Source: JAIBJN01 sp963811635 (GTDB taxonomy: Bacteria > Actinomycetota > Thermoleophilia > Gaiellales > Gaiellaceae). Taken from it: DNA of 64,000 nucleotides. Under the pieces are notes generated by a model that was given only the letters and a program-made list of their open reading frames with translations, was not told the origin of the DNA and did not search any database. The position numbers were made by a program, and so were the translations under genes. The DNA lies in assembly GCA_963811635.1 (NCBI GenBank), contig CAWESB010000003.1, forward strand, positions 62,001 to 126,000, in the 5' to 3' direction. Below, piece by piece: positions 34,100 to 44,694 of this stretch. The first letter of the stretch is position 1. Each line of letters starts with the position of its first letter.

Positions 34100-35074
34100 G
34101 TGGCCGACAGCGAGCTCCTTCCGATCTACCTCCTAACCGGCGGCGACCGGCCCAAGATCCGTCGGGCCCTGGAGCGGCTGCGAGCGCACTTCGGTTCCGA
34201 GTCGATCGAGACCCTGACGGCCGAGAGCACCAGCGGCGACGAGGCCGTCGCGGCGATGAACTCCCTCGGTCTGTTCGCGGGCGACGGCGGCCGCCTGGTG
34301 ATCGTGGAGGAGGTCGAGCGCTGGAAGAAGGAGGACGAAGAGGCGATCGCCGGTTACGCCCGGGATCCCGTCCAGGGCGCCGTGCTCGCGCTCGTCGCCG
34401 GCGAGCTGAAGGGATCGTCGCTGCCCACCGTTTGCGCCAAGGCCGGCGAGGTCCTGGCCTTCGAGGTTCCTCGGCCCCGCGACCTTCCTTCCTGGGTGCG
34501 AGCGCAGTTCGAGCGGCTGGGCGTCCAGGCCGACGGCGAGGCCGCCCGCGCGCTCGTCGAGATCGTCGGCGATGACGTGACCGCGCTCGCGACGGAGGTC
34601 GAGAAGCTCGCCGTCTGGGCCGCTGGAGCGCCGGTCGGCAGGCGCGAGGTCGAGCTCCTGGCCGCTCCGGCCCAGGAGGCCTCCGCCTGGGCGATCATGG
34701 ATGCCTGGGGGGCCCGCGACCTCCCCGGCGCGCTGACCGCCTGTCAGTCCGACCTCGAGCACGGCTCCGACCCGTTCGTCGTCGCGATGCGTCTCTCGTC
34801 CCAGGTGGCGCTCGTCCGGCAGGCGCAGGCGCTCGCCGAGGAGGGCCTGGGCGTCAAGGACATCGCCAAGCGCCTGCGAAAGCACGAGTTTCGTGTCCGC
34901 AAGGCACTCGGCCACGCGGACAACTACACGCGCGACGAGCTCGACGAGTCCGTCATCAGGCTGGCCGCGCTGGACGCCGCTCTCAAAGGCGCCAGCCGCC
35001 TCACCGGCGAGCTCGAGCTCGAGCGGACGATCATCGAGCTCGTCCGCGAGCCCGAGACGGCCGCGCGTCGCTGA
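34100..35074 (+). CDS. holA: DNA polymerase III delta subunit
   Basis: Clamp-loader wrench subunit that opens the sliding clamp. 324 residues. Conserved pieces are LLPIYLLTGGDRPKIRRALERLR, the ALVEIVGDDVTALATEVEKLA segment of domain II, and AQEASAWAIMDAWGARDLPGAL. The C-terminal collar helix region is present. Follows comEC and precedes convergent rpsT, the usual neighbourhood. Confidence 0.94.
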   Translation: MADSELLPIYLLTGGDRPKIRRALERLRAHFGSESIETLTAESTSGDEAVAAMNSLGLFAGDGGRLVIVEEVERWKKEDEEAIAGYARDPVQGAVLALVAGELKGSSLPTVCAKAGEVLAFEVPRPRDLPSWVRAQFERLGVQADGEAARALVEIVGDDVTALATEVEKLAVWAAGAPVGRREVELLAAPAQEASAWAIMDAWGARDLPGALTACQSDLEHGSDPFVVAMRLSSQVALVRQAQALAEEGLGVKDIAKRLRKHEFRVRKALGHADNYTRDELDESVIRLAALDAALKGASRLTGELELERTIIELVREPETAARR

Positions 35075-35218
35075 CCTGTTCGAAACCGCCGGTCCTACCG
35101 GGCGGCCCTTAATTACTTCGGGGCACCCCAGCCCACCACCCGCTTTCGAGCCTAACGCCGAAAAGCGCAACCAGGGCGCGCGGACCGTGACGAAAGAGTC
35201 ACGCAGCCGTGGCGGTTC

Positions 35219-35485
35219 TCAGGACTGCGGGCCGGCGAGGAGGCGTGCAGCCTGGGACTTCTTGCGGGCGGCCCGATTCGGATGCATCGCGTGGCTCGCG
35301 GCGGCCCGGTCGAGGCAGCGTACGAGCTCGCGATGAGCTGCGGACACGGCCTCCTGGTCGCCGTCGGCGATCGCCGTCTCCAGCCGCTTGTATAGCGTCT
35401 TCGCGGAGGAGCGGTAGCGCAGGTTCTCGAGCCGCTGGCGGGCGGCGATCGAGACGCGGCGCTTCTGTTGCTTGATGTTCGGCAT
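35219..35485 (-). CDS. rpsT: 30S ribosomal protein S20
   Basis: 88 residues, a helical bundle binding 16S rRNA. Begins MPNIKQQKRRVSIAARQRLENLRYRSSAKTLYKRLE and ends AARKKSQAARLLAGPQS. The longer upstream start (MPAARRGLFLD) is rejected because it runs over the leader hairpin. It is convergent with holA across a 144-base gap with no other gene; that gap contains only a 6-bp hairpin (CGTGAC-GAAAGA-GTCACG). Confidence 0.97.
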   Translation of the reverse strand: MPNIKQQKRRVSIAARQRLENLRYRSSAKTLYKRLETAIADGDQEAVSAAHRELVRCLDRAAASHAMHPNRAARKKSQAARLLAGPQS

Positions 35486-35523
35486 ATCGAGAAAAAGGCC
35501 CCGTCGGGCCGCCGGCAATCGTA
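35486..35523 (-). promoter_or_regulatory. rpsT promoter -10 and terminator-like leader hairpin
   Basis: On the minus strand TACGAT (35518-35523) starts a transcript of about 26 bases before the ATG. This leader is almost entirely the hairpin GGCCC-GACG-GGGCC followed by TTTTT. There is no Shine-Dalgarno. It looks like a terminator/attenuator placed directly before the start codon. Confidence 0.45.
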
Positions 35524-35553
35524 GCAGCAGGCTGCGCGTTCTGGCCGCTGGCC

Positions 35554-35559
35554 TATCCT
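35554..35559 (+). promoter_or_regulatory. -10 hexamer of murJ
   Basis: TATCCT, 6 bases before the GTG start, no Shine-Dalgarno: leaderless geometry, divergent from rpsT. Confidence 0.55.
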
Positions 35560-35565
35560 CGCCGC

Positions 35566-37167
35566 GTGAGCACGGAGGTCGAGTCCGAGACGTTCGACGA
35601 GCCGCCGAGGCGCCGTCGCCTTGCCTGGTCGACGGCGATGTTCTCGATCGCCACGGGGATCTCCCGCGTGCTCGGCCTCGTCCGCGAGATCATCACGCGC
35701 CGCGCGTTCGGGGTCGAGGGCGAGATCAACGCGTTCACAGTCGCCTTCCAGGTGCCGAACCTGATCCGCGCGCTCGCGGCGGACTCTGCGCTCAGCGGCG
35801 CCTTCGTGCCGGTCTTCAGCGAGCTGCTCGAGAAGGACCAGCGGGAGCGCGCCTGGCGCGTGGCCTCGACCCTCTTCTGGCTCGTCCTCGTCGTCCTCGG
35901 GCTCGTGACGGGAATCCTGATGCTCGCGGCGCCGCTGATCATGCGGATCTTCGGCCTTGGCGACCTCGAGGAGCTGGCAACCGGCCTTTCGCGCGTGCTC
36001 TCCCCGGTCGTGCTGCTGATGGGCGTCTCCGGGATCATCGTCGGGATCCTCAACTCCTACGAGGAGTTCACGGTGCCGGCGTTCATGCCGGTGCTCTGGA
36101 ACCTCGCGATCATCGTCTCGTTGCTCGTTTTCGTCCCCCGTTTCGAGAGCGAGGAGGCCCAGCTCTACGTGTACGCGGGCGGCATTCTGGCGGGGACGGT
36201 CATCCAGGTGGTCACCCCGGTCTGGTGGCTGCGCGGCCGCGACGGCCGCATCCGCGCGGTCGTCGACCTGCGCGACCCGGCGGTCAAGCGGGTGTTCGCG
36301 CTCATGCTGCCCGTGACGCTTGCGATCGGGCTCATCAACTTCAACCTCATCGTCAACACGTTCTTCGCCGCGCGCTTCGTCGACCCGGAGCTCGCGCCGA
36401 GCGCGATCGACGCCGCCTTTCGCATCTACATGCTCCCGCAGGGAATGTTCTCGGTCGCCGTCGCGACCGTGCTCTTCCCCCGCATGTCGCGCCTGGCCGC
36501 CCGCGGCGACACGGTCGCCTTCCGCGAGACAGTCTCGCTCGGCCTGCGCCAGATCGGCTTCCTGCTCCTCCCGGCGAGCGCGATCTCGGCGGTGCTCGCC
36601 GAGCCGATCGTGCGCCTGCTCTACGAGCGCGGCGAGTTCACGGCCGCACAGACGCCCGTCGTCGCCGGGGCTCTCGCGGCCTTCTCGCTCGGGCTCACCT
36701 TCAACGGGACGATGCTGATGCTGAATCGCTCCTTCTTCAGCCTGCAGTCGGCCTGGGTGCCGACGATGGTGGCCCTGGGGAACCTCGGGCTCAACGCTGT
36801 ACTGGCCGCCGCGCTCTACCACGTCGGCGTCTGGGGGATCCCGCTCGCCACCTCGCTCGTCAACATCGCCGGGACGCTGGTGCTGCTCGCCGTGCTCCGC
36901 GATCGACTCGGGCGCCTCGACGGGCGGGCGATCGTTTCCTCGTATGCGCGGATCACGGCGGCCTCGGCGCTGGCCGCGGGCGCGGCCTTCGGCACGTGGT
37001 ACGGGATCGACGCCGCGGTGGGCCGCTCGCTCGGCGGGCAGATCCTGTCCGTCGGCCTTGGTGTCGTCGCCGGCACCGGCGGCTTCTTCGCGGCGGCGGC
37101 GTTGCTGAGAGTGCGCGAGCTCCGGACGCTGCTCTCACTCAGGCGCCGATCCGGTACAACGGACTAG
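35566..37167 (+). CDS. murJ: Lipid II flippase MurJ
   Basis: Exports lipid-linked peptidoglycan precursor. 533 residues and about 14 membrane segments. Family motifs include GISRVLGLVREIITRRAFG near the N-terminus, FQVPNLIRALAADSALSGAFVPVF and YMLPQGMFSVAVATVLFPRMSR. Acts upstream of the RodA/PBP2 pair encoded elsewhere in the window. Followed by lepA after 9 bases. Confidence 0.96.
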   Translation: MSTEVESETFDEPPRRRRLAWSTAMFSIATGISRVLGLVREIITRRAFGVEGEINAFTVAFQVPNLIRALAADSALSGAFVPVFSELLEKDQRERAWRVASTLFWLVLVVLGLVTGILMLAAPLIMRIFGLGDLEELATGLSRVLSPVVLLMGVSGIIVGILNSYEEFTVPAFMPVLWNLAIIVSLLVFVPRFESEEAQLYVYAGGILAGTVIQVVTPVWWLRGRDGRIRAVVDLRDPAVKRVFALMLPVTLAIGLINFNLIVNTFFAARFVDPELAPSAIDAAFRIYMLPQGMFSVAVATVLFPRMSRLAARGDTVAFRETVSLGLRQIGFLLLPASAISAVLAEPIVRLLYERGEFTAAQTPVVAGALAAFSLGLTFNGTMLMLNRSFFSLQSAWVPTMVALGNLGLNAVLAAALYHVGVWGIPLATSLVNIAGTLVLLAVLRDRLGRLDGRAIVSSYARITAASALAAGAAFGTWYGIDAAVGRSLGGQILSVGLGVVAGTGGFFAAAALLRVRELRTLLSLRRRSGTTD

Positions 37168-37176
37168 CGATTCGCC

Positions 37177-38963
<1,787 letters not shown>

Positions 38964-38967
<4 letters not shown>

Positions 38968-40082
38968 GCGCGGGCACCCGTCATCTCTATGTCCACTTGC
39001 CCTTCTGTGCGCACCGCTGCGGCTACTGCGACTTCGTCACGCTGGTCGGCAGGCGTGAGGGCCACGGCGCCTACGTGGATGCGCTGCTCGCCGAGCTCCA
39101 GCTCGAGCGCTCCTCGCTCGCCGACGAGGTCGAGACCGTGTTCCTCGGAGGGGGCACGCCGACCTTCACCGAGCCCGCGGAGCTCGCCCGCCTCCTCGCG
39201 GGACTTCCGCCGGCTGCGGAGACCACGGTCGAGGCGAATCCCGAGACCGTCACACCCGAGCTCGCGAGGCTGCTGCGGGACGCCGAAGTCTCGCGCGTCT
39301 CGCTCGGCGCGCAGAGCTTCCGGCCAGAACTGCTCGCCGTGCTCGAGCGCCAGGCGGGCCCGGTCGCCGTCCGGCGCGCGTTCTACCATCTGCGTGATGC
39401 CGGATTTGACAACATCTCGCTCGACCTCATCTACGGGATCCCCGGCCAGAGCCCCTCCGACCTCGCCTTCGACCTCGCAGAGGCGATCGCCCTCGGGCCT
39501 GAGCACCTCTCCTGCTACGAGCTCGAAGCCAAGCCAGGAACCCGCTTCACCCACGCGCACGGCGGCGAGCTCGAGCGGCAGGCGGAGGCGATGGAGAGCT
39601 ACTTCGAGCTGGTGGTCGAGACCCTGGTCGATGCGGGCTACCGCTGGTACGAGACGGCGAACTTCTGTCGTCCGGGCCGGCAGGCTCGCCACAACCTCGG
39701 TTACTGGCTCGGCAACGACTACCTCGGCCTCGGGATCGGCGCCGTCTCGACGGTCGACAGTCTGCGCTGGCGGAACCGCCCGAGCCTGGGCGCGTACGTC
39801 GGCGCGCTCGCCGAGGGGCGGAGGCCGCCGAGGGAGGAGGAGCTGCTCGAGCCGGAGACGGTGCGCCGGGAACGGCTGCTGCTGGGCCTGCGTCTGGACG
39901 AACCGCTCGCGCTCGCGCGCGTGGGCGGAGCCGTGGACGAGGTCGCTCTGGCCCGCATGGAGCAGCTCGGCCTGGCGACGGTTCGAGACGGCAGCCTGGC
40001 CCTCACCCGCCGCGGACGTTTCCTGGGCGGGGGCGTGACGGCTGAGCTGCTGACCGAAAGCCCTGCAAAAAGTACAATTTAG
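38964..40082 (+). CDS. hemW: HemW-like radical SAM heme chaperone
   Basis: 372 residues from GTG. The radical SAM cluster motif is CAHRCGYCDF (CxxxCxxC). Further HemW features are VETVFLGGGTPTF, VEANPETVTPELA, SLGAQSF and LDLIYGIPGQS. Formerly annotated as oxygen-independent coproporphyrinogen oxidase, but HemW proteins act in heme trafficking. The standard lepA-hemW-hrcA order holds. Confidence 0.94.
40050..40078 (+). promoter_or_regulatory. Promoter of hrcA
   Basis: CTGACC, 17-base spacer, TACAAT, then 8 bases to the ATG: leaderless geometry. No CIRCE inverted repeat was seen here. Confidence 0.5.
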
Positions 40083-40086
40083 GCGA

Positions 40087-41130
40087 ATGGCGGACGCGCA
40101 AGAGCTTCGTCTCACCCAGCGGCAGGAGCTGATCCTCGCCCGAGTCGTCGAGGAGTACGTCTCGACCGGGTCGCCGGTCGGGTCGAAGACGCTCGCCGAG
40201 CGGGCCGAGCTCGCGGTCTCGCCGTCGACGGTGCGCTACGAGCTGGCCGTCCTCGAGGAGCAGGGGCTGCTCATGCATCCGCACACCTCGGCGGGGCGAG
40301 TTCCGACCGATGCCGGCTACAGGCTCTTCGTCGACCGGCTTCTCGATCGCCTCGACACGCGGCCGGCCGAGCTGGACCTCGATCTCTCCGCCGTGCAGAG
40401 CCAGGTCGACTCCGCGCTCCGCGCCACCACGGAGGCGCTCGCCGACCTGACCCACCTGCTCGCCCTCGTGTCGGCTCCGCCGCTCGAGTCGACGATTGTC
40501 CGTCACGTCGAGGTGCTGCTCCTGCAGCCGCACGTCGTCATGGTCGTCGTGATCACGTCGACGGGCGGCGTCACGAAGCGCCTGCTCACGTTCGAGGAGC
40601 CGGTGGACTCGGGCCTCGCGGATTGGGCCGGCCAGTACCTGAACGAGACCTTGGCGGGTCTTCGGCTCGGCGCCCGCCTTCTGCGCAGCCGCTTCGAGGA
40701 CCCGGCGCTCTCCGAGGGCGAGCGGACGTTCCTCGGCCGGCTCCGGCCGGCGTTCAGCGACGTCCTCGAGGCCGAGGAGCAGACCCTGTACGTCGGCGGC
40801 ACGGCCGGGGTGCTCGACGAGTTCCGCTCCGACGAGATGCCGAACTACAGGCGCCTGCTCGAGGTGCTCGAGCAGCGGGCCGCCGTCCTCGACCTGCTCC
40901 GGGCGAGCCTCGGCTCCAAGCGTCCTTTCGTGCGCGTCGGCCCCGATCTCGACGACCCCGACCTCGCCGGCGTCTCGCTCGTCGGCGCCGCGTACGGCCT
41001 CCAGCATCTCAATCTCGGGACCGTCAGCCTGGTCGGCCCGACCCGGATGGACTACGAAAAGGCGATTGCCGCCGTGCGGACGGCCGCGTCCGAGCTCTCG
41101 CGCTTCGTCGAAGAGCTCTACGAGCCCTGA
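40087..41130 (+). CDS. hrcA: Heat-inducible transcription repressor HrcA
   Basis: 347 residues. N-terminal winged helix (LTQRQELILARVVEEYVSTGSPVGSKTLAERAELAVSPSTVRYELAVLEEQGLL) followed by HPHTSAGRVPTDAGYRLFVD and the GAF-like HrcA domain. In other bacteria it binds CIRCE operators before groE and dnaK operons. The dnaJ immediately downstream fits a stress regulon, though neither grpE nor dnaK is adjacent. Confidence 0.96.
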   Translation: MADAQELRLTQRQELILARVVEEYVSTGSPVGSKTLAERAELAVSPSTVRYELAVLEEQGLLMHPHTSAGRVPTDAGYRLFVDRLLDRLDTRPAELDLDLSAVQSQVDSALRATTEALADLTHLLALVSAPPLESTIVRHVEVLLLQPHVVMVVVITSTGGVTKRLLTFEEPVDSGLADWAGQYLNETLAGLRLGARLLRSRFEDPALSEGERTFLGRLRPAFSDVLEAEEQTLYVGGTAGVLDEFRSDEMPNYRRLLEVLEQRAAVLDLLRASLGSKRPFVRVGPDLDDPDLAGVSLVGAAYGLQHLNLGTVSLVGPTRMDYEKAIAAVRTAASELSRFVEELYEP

Positions 41131-41156
41131 GCCGAGGTGCCGGCGAGGGGCCGGAG

Positions 41157-41162
41157 TACCCT
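41157..41162 (+). promoter_or_regulatory. -10 hexamer of dnaJ
   Basis: TACCCT, 6 bases before the GTG start, no Shine-Dalgarno: leaderless geometry. Confidence 0.5.
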
Positions 41163-41168
41163 ACGAAC

Positions 41169-42293
41169 GTGGCCACGACGCGCGACTACTACGAGATCCT
41201 GGGCGTGCCGCGGGACGCGGACGAGCGGGCGATCAAGTCCGCCTTCCGCAAGCTCGCGCGCGAGCTGCACCCGGACGTCTCCGACCACCCCGAAGCCCAC
41301 GAGCGCTTCCGGGAGGCGGCCGAGGCGTACGAGGTCCTCTCGAAGTCCGAGACGCGTGAGCTCTACGACCGCTACGGGCACGAGGGCCTTCGCACCGGCG
41401 GGTTCCGACCCACCGACTTCGACTTCGGCAACCTCGGCGACCTCTTCTCTGCATTCTTCGGGGACGATCTCTTCGGCGGACTGGGCGGCCGGCCGACGCG
41501 ACGCTCGGCCCGCGGTGCGGACATCCTGGCCGAGGTCGAGATCGAGCTCGCGGAAGCGGCCGAGGGCGCCAAGCGCCCGGTCGAGTTCCCCGCGGTGGTC
41601 GACTGCTCGACCTGCCACGGCTCCGGCGCCGCGCCGGGCACGTCGCGGACGACGTGCCCGAGCTGCAGTGGGACGGGCCGGCTGCAGTCCGTCTCCAACT
41701 CCTTCTTCGGCCAGGTCGTCCGCACCCAGGCCTGCCCGCAGTGCGGGGGCGGCGGCGAGATCGTCGAGACGCCGTGTGAGGATTGCTCGGGCACCGGCCG
41801 CCAGACCCAGCCGCGCCGGATCGACGTCGAGATCCCGCCGGGAATCCACGACGGCCAGCGCATCCGCCTGAGCGGGGAGGGCCACGCCGGTCTCCTCGGC
41901 GGGCGCTCGGGCGACGTCTACGTGCTCGTCAACGTCCGCCCCGATCCCCGTTTCGTCCGCGAGGGCAACGACATCGTCTCTGCCGTCGACCTGACGATGA
42001 CCCAGGCGGCCCTCGGCGCGACGGTCGGCGTGGAGACCCTCGACGGCGAGCACGAGCTCGAGTTCGAGCCAGGGACGCAGCCGGGCGAGATCCGGGTCCT
42101 GCGCGGCAAGGGCATGCCCGTGCTGCAGGGTCGCGGCCGGGGCGACCACCGCGTGCTCGTCAACGTCGGGATTCCGGCCCACCTCACGGACGAGCAGCGC
42201 AAGCTGCTCGATGAGTTCGCGCGCAGCGAGCACGATCGCAACTACGGGTCGGACGGCGGCTTCTTCGAGAGGCTCCGCTCCGCGTTCCGCTGA
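41169..42293 (+). CDS. dnaJ: Molecular chaperone DnaJ
   Basis: DnaK co-chaperone, 374 residues. J domain with HPD (ARELHPDVSDHP), a short Gly/Phe region (FDFGNLGDLFSAFFGDDLFGG), then four CxxCxGxG-type zinc motifs (CSTCHGSG, CPSCSGTG, CPQCGGGG, CEDCSGTG). The C-terminal substrate-binding domains include PPGIHDGQRIRLSGEG. The start GTG is chosen by the J-domain beginning TTRDYYEILGV. It belongs to the hrcA-dnaJ-prmA cluster typical of actinobacteria and Firmicutes. Confidence 0.97.
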   Translation: MATTRDYYEILGVPRDADERAIKSAFRKLARELHPDVSDHPEAHERFREAAEAYEVLSKSETRELYDRYGHEGLRTGGFRPTDFDFGNLGDLFSAFFGDDLFGGLGGRPTRRSARGADILAEVEIELAEAAEGAKRPVEFPAVVDCSTCHGSGAAPGTSRTTCPSCSGTGRLQSVSNSFFGQVVRTQACPQCGGGGEIVETPCEDCSGTGRQTQPRRIDVEIPPGIHDGQRIRLSGEGHAGLLGGRSGDVYVLVNVRPDPRFVREGNDIVSAVDLTMTQAALGATVGVETLDGEHELEFEPGTQPGEIRVLRGKGMPVLQGRGRGDHRVLVNVGIPAHLTDEQRKLLDEFARSEHDRNYGSDGGFFERLRSAFR

Positions 42294-43058
42294 GCACTCT
42301 CCGTCGCGTCGCCGTCACGGTCCCGGCCGAGCGCGCCGAGGACGCCCGCGCCGTCATGGTCGAGGTCTTCCCCGAGGGCTTCGAGGAGCGCGAAGAGGGA
42401 GGCAGGCTCGAGCTCGCCGCCTACACCGAGCGTCCCGACGCCGTCGCCGCGCTCGAGCAGCTCGGCCCGGTGCGCGAGCTCGCCGTGGTCGTCGGCTGGG
42501 AGGACGCCTGGCGCCGGTTCCACCGGCCGGTTCGGATCGGACCGCTGTGGATCGGCCCGTCGTGGGAGACGCCGGAGGCGGACGCGACCCCGGTCGTCAT
42601 CGACCCGGGCCGCGCATTCGGGACGGGCGCCCACGCGACCACCCGCCTGTGCCTGGAGCTTCTGCTCGGCCTCGAGCGGTCGAGCCTCGTCGACGTCGGC
42701 TGTGGCTCGGGCGTGCTCGCGGTTGCGGCAGCAAAGCTCGGCTTCGCCCCCGTGGTCGCGCTGGACAACGACGAGGCCGCCGTCGAGGCTGCGAGGGCGA
42801 ACGCCGCCGCCAACGACGCCGAAGTCGAGGTGCTGCTCGCCGACGCGGTCACCGACCCGCTGCCGGAATCCGAGATCGCCGTGGCCAACATCGCCCGCGA
42901 GCCGGTCGAGCGGGTTGCCGAGGCGTTCGCCGGCGGGCTGCTGATCGCCTCCGGCTACCTGCCGCAATGAGCTGCCCTCCGCCGTCGGCTGGGCGCGGGT
43001 CGAGCGGCGCCTGTCGGGCGAGTGGGCCGCGGACCTGCTCGCGCGGGCCGGCGAGTAG
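42290..43058 (+). CDS. prmA: Ribosomal protein L11 methyltransferase PrmA (apparent +1 frameshift near the 3' end)
   Basis: Trimethylates L11. SAM motif I is VDVGCGSGVLAVAA; PrmA-specific segments are DPGRAFGTGAHATTRLCLELL and the NIAREP motif. The N-terminal domain (LRRVAVTVPAERAEDARAVM) requires a start near 42290, where only a CTG overlaps the dnaJ stop; the first ATG is at 42356. The frame stops at TGA 42968-42970 after SGYLPQ, but reading one base later gives the expected end (ELPSAVGWARVERRLSGEWAADLLARAGE-type, stop at 43058). So a single extra base is likely at about 42966-42970. The usual neighbour rsmE is absent. Confidence 0.88.
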
Positions 43059-43159
43059 ACCGACGCGACGCCGTTCCTTGTCGCGAAAACCGTTCTCGGC
43101 TCGCCGGTGGCGCCCTCTTCACGCTCCTGAGCCTGCCGGGCCGGCCCGCCCGCGTGGGC

Positions 43160-43165
43160 TAGCAT
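43160..43165 (+). promoter_or_regulatory. -10 hexamer of mtaB
   Basis: TAGCAT, 10 bases before the ATG, giving a 5' UTR of only a few bases. The 117-base gap after prmA otherwise shows no gene. Confidence 0.4.
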
Positions 43166-43175
43166 CGGCTCCCTG

Positions 43176-44372
43176 ATGGCGACCTTCACCGTCGAGTTCC
43201 TCGGCTGCAAGGTCTCGCAGACCGACGCCCAGGAGATCCGCGAGCGGCTGGCTGCGGACGGCCACGTCGAGGCGGGCGCCGACGCGGACGTCGCGGTCGT
43301 CAACACCTGCTGCGTGACCCACGAGGCGGTGCGGAAGTCGCGGCAGGCGGCGCGTCGGGCCGCCCGCGGGGCGCGGCTCGTCTACGTGACGGGCTGCGGC
43401 GCGAACCTGGCCGGCGACGCGTTCGCCGGGCTTCCGGACAACGTCAGCGTCGTCCGGCTCCCCGGCGAGCGGACGCCGGAGTTCGTCGCGCGGGACGTCG
43501 GGGCGATCGGCTGCGTCCGGGCCGACGTCGGCCTCGATCGGGTCCGCGCGTTCGTCAAGGTCCAGGACGGCTGCAGCTTCTCCTGCGCCTTCTGCGTCAT
43601 CCCGCAGGTCCGCGGGGCTTCGCGAAGCCGGCCGGCGGAGGCGGTTCTGCGCGAGGTCCGCCGACGAGTCGACCAGGGGCACCGGGAAGTCGTCCTCACC
43701 GGCATCAACCTCGGGTGCTACCGGGACCGCCCCGCCGGCTTCGACCTTCCACGCCTCGTTCGCGAGGTCGGCGCAACCCCGGGGCTCGAGCGGCTCCGCC
43801 TCTCCTCGATCGAGGTCAACCACCTCAGCGAGCACCTGCTCGCAGCGATGCGCGAGACGCCCGCGGTCTCGCCCCATCTGCACGTCCCGCTCCAGTCGGG
43901 TGACGATGCGGTCCTCGAGGCGATGGGGCGGCGCTACACGGTGTCGAGGTATCTCCGACGGGTCGCACAGGCGGAGGGGTTCAACCTGACGGCGGACGTG
44001 ATCGTCGGCTTCCCGACCGAGGACGACGCCGCGTTCGAGCGCACGCTCGAGGTCGTCGCGACCGGCGGGCTGACGAAGGTGCACGTCTTTCCCTACTCGC
44101 CGCGGCCCGGGACGCGGACGGCCGCAGCCGACACGGTGCCGCCCGCCGTGAAGAAGGAGAGGAGCGCGCGACTCCGCGCGCTCTCGGACGAGCTGTGCCG
44201 GCGCCGGTGGCTCGCGAAGGTCGGCCTCGAGGACATCGTGCTCGTCGATCGGCCTGGCCGCGGCTACGGCGACGACTACACTCCCTGGCTCGTGAACGCT
44301 CCCGTGGGTGGGCTCGTGCGGGCGAGTGCGGTGAACGTGAGCGAGGAAGGAGTCGTCGGTGTCCCAGTCTGA
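43176..44372 (+). CDS. mtaB: tRNA (N6-threonylcarbamoyladenosine(37)-C2)-methylthiotransferase MtaB
   Basis: Radical SAM enzyme that adds a methylthio group to t6A37. 398 residues. The N-terminal UPF0004 cluster cysteines are in LGCKVSQ (Cys11), NTCCVT and VTGCGAN; the radical SAM cluster is CSFSCAFC. VHVFPYSPRPGT and LHVPLQSGDDAVLEAMGRRY are family-typical, and a short C-terminal TRAM-like region follows. The sequence is nearer MtaB than MiaB by the CKVNQ-type start and length. The end overlaps the HIT gene by 14 bases. Confidence 0.93.
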   Translation: MATFTVEFLGCKVSQTDAQEIRERLAADGHVEAGADADVAVVNTCCVTHEAVRKSRQAARRAARGARLVYVTGCGANLAGDAFAGLPDNVSVVRLPGERTPEFVARDVGAIGCVRADVGLDRVRAFVKVQDGCSFSCAFCVIPQVRGASRSRPAEAVLREVRRRVDQGHREVVLTGINLGCYRDRPAGFDLPRLVREVGATPGLERLRLSSIEVNHLSEHLLAAMRETPAVSPHLHVPLQSGDDAVLEAMGRRYTVSRYLRRVAQAEGFNLTADVIVGFPTEDDAAFERTLEVVATGGLTKVHVFPYSPRPGTRTAAADTVPPAVKKERSARLRALSDELCRRRWLAKVGLEDIVLVDRPGRGYGDDYTPWLVNAPVGGLVRASAVNVSEEGVVGVPV

Positions 44373-44694
44373 CTGCCTCTTCTGCCGCCTGTATGCGGCG
44401 GGGGAGCACGTGCGCAAGGCGGACGGCTTCGCCGCTGTGCGCGACATCGCGCCGAAGGCCCCTGTGCATCTGCTCGTGATCCCCGAGCACCATCTCGACA
44501 CGTTCCGGGACGTGGGGGAGCTCGGAGACGAAGAGGCGAAGCGCATGCTCGCTTTCGTCGCCGACACGGCCCGCGAGGCGGGGCTCGACGATTATCGTCT
44601 CGTCGTCAACGTCGGCCCCGGAGGCGGGCAGACCGTCTTCCACCTTCACTGGCATATCCTGGGAGGCACCCCGACCCTGGCGGGATTCGAATGA
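44359..44694 (+). CDS. HIT family nucleotide hydrolase/transferase (HINT-like)
   Basis: 111 residues from GTG. Conserved CLFCRLYAAGE at the N-terminus, HLLVIPEHHLDTF in the middle, and the histidine triad HLHWHILGG at the C-terminus. Likely hydrolyses purine nucleoside phosphoramidates like other HINT proteins. Often linked to yqeY and phoH, as here; the stop overlaps the yqeY ATG. Confidence 0.95.
   Translation: MSQSDCLFCRLYAAGEHVRKADGFAAVRDIAPKAPVHLLVIPEHHLDTFRDVGELGDEEAKRMLAFVADTAREAGLDDYRLVVNVGPGGGQTVFHLHWHILGGTPTLAGFE

Noticed and set aside
35075..35218. tRNA or small RNA in the holA-rpsT gap
   Set aside because: Only one 6-bp hairpin is visible; no cloverleaf or promoter-terminator pair could be supported.
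39990..40090. CIRCE operator upstream of hrcA
   Set aside because: No TTAGCACTC-N9-GAGTGCTAA-like inverted repeat is present near hrcA or dnaJ.
42965..42972. Programmed +1 frameshift in prmA similar to prfB
   Set aside because: The codon before TGA is CAA, with no slippery re-pairing and no upstream Shine-Dalgarno-like stimulator; two other genes show the same type of interruption, favouring an assembly cause.
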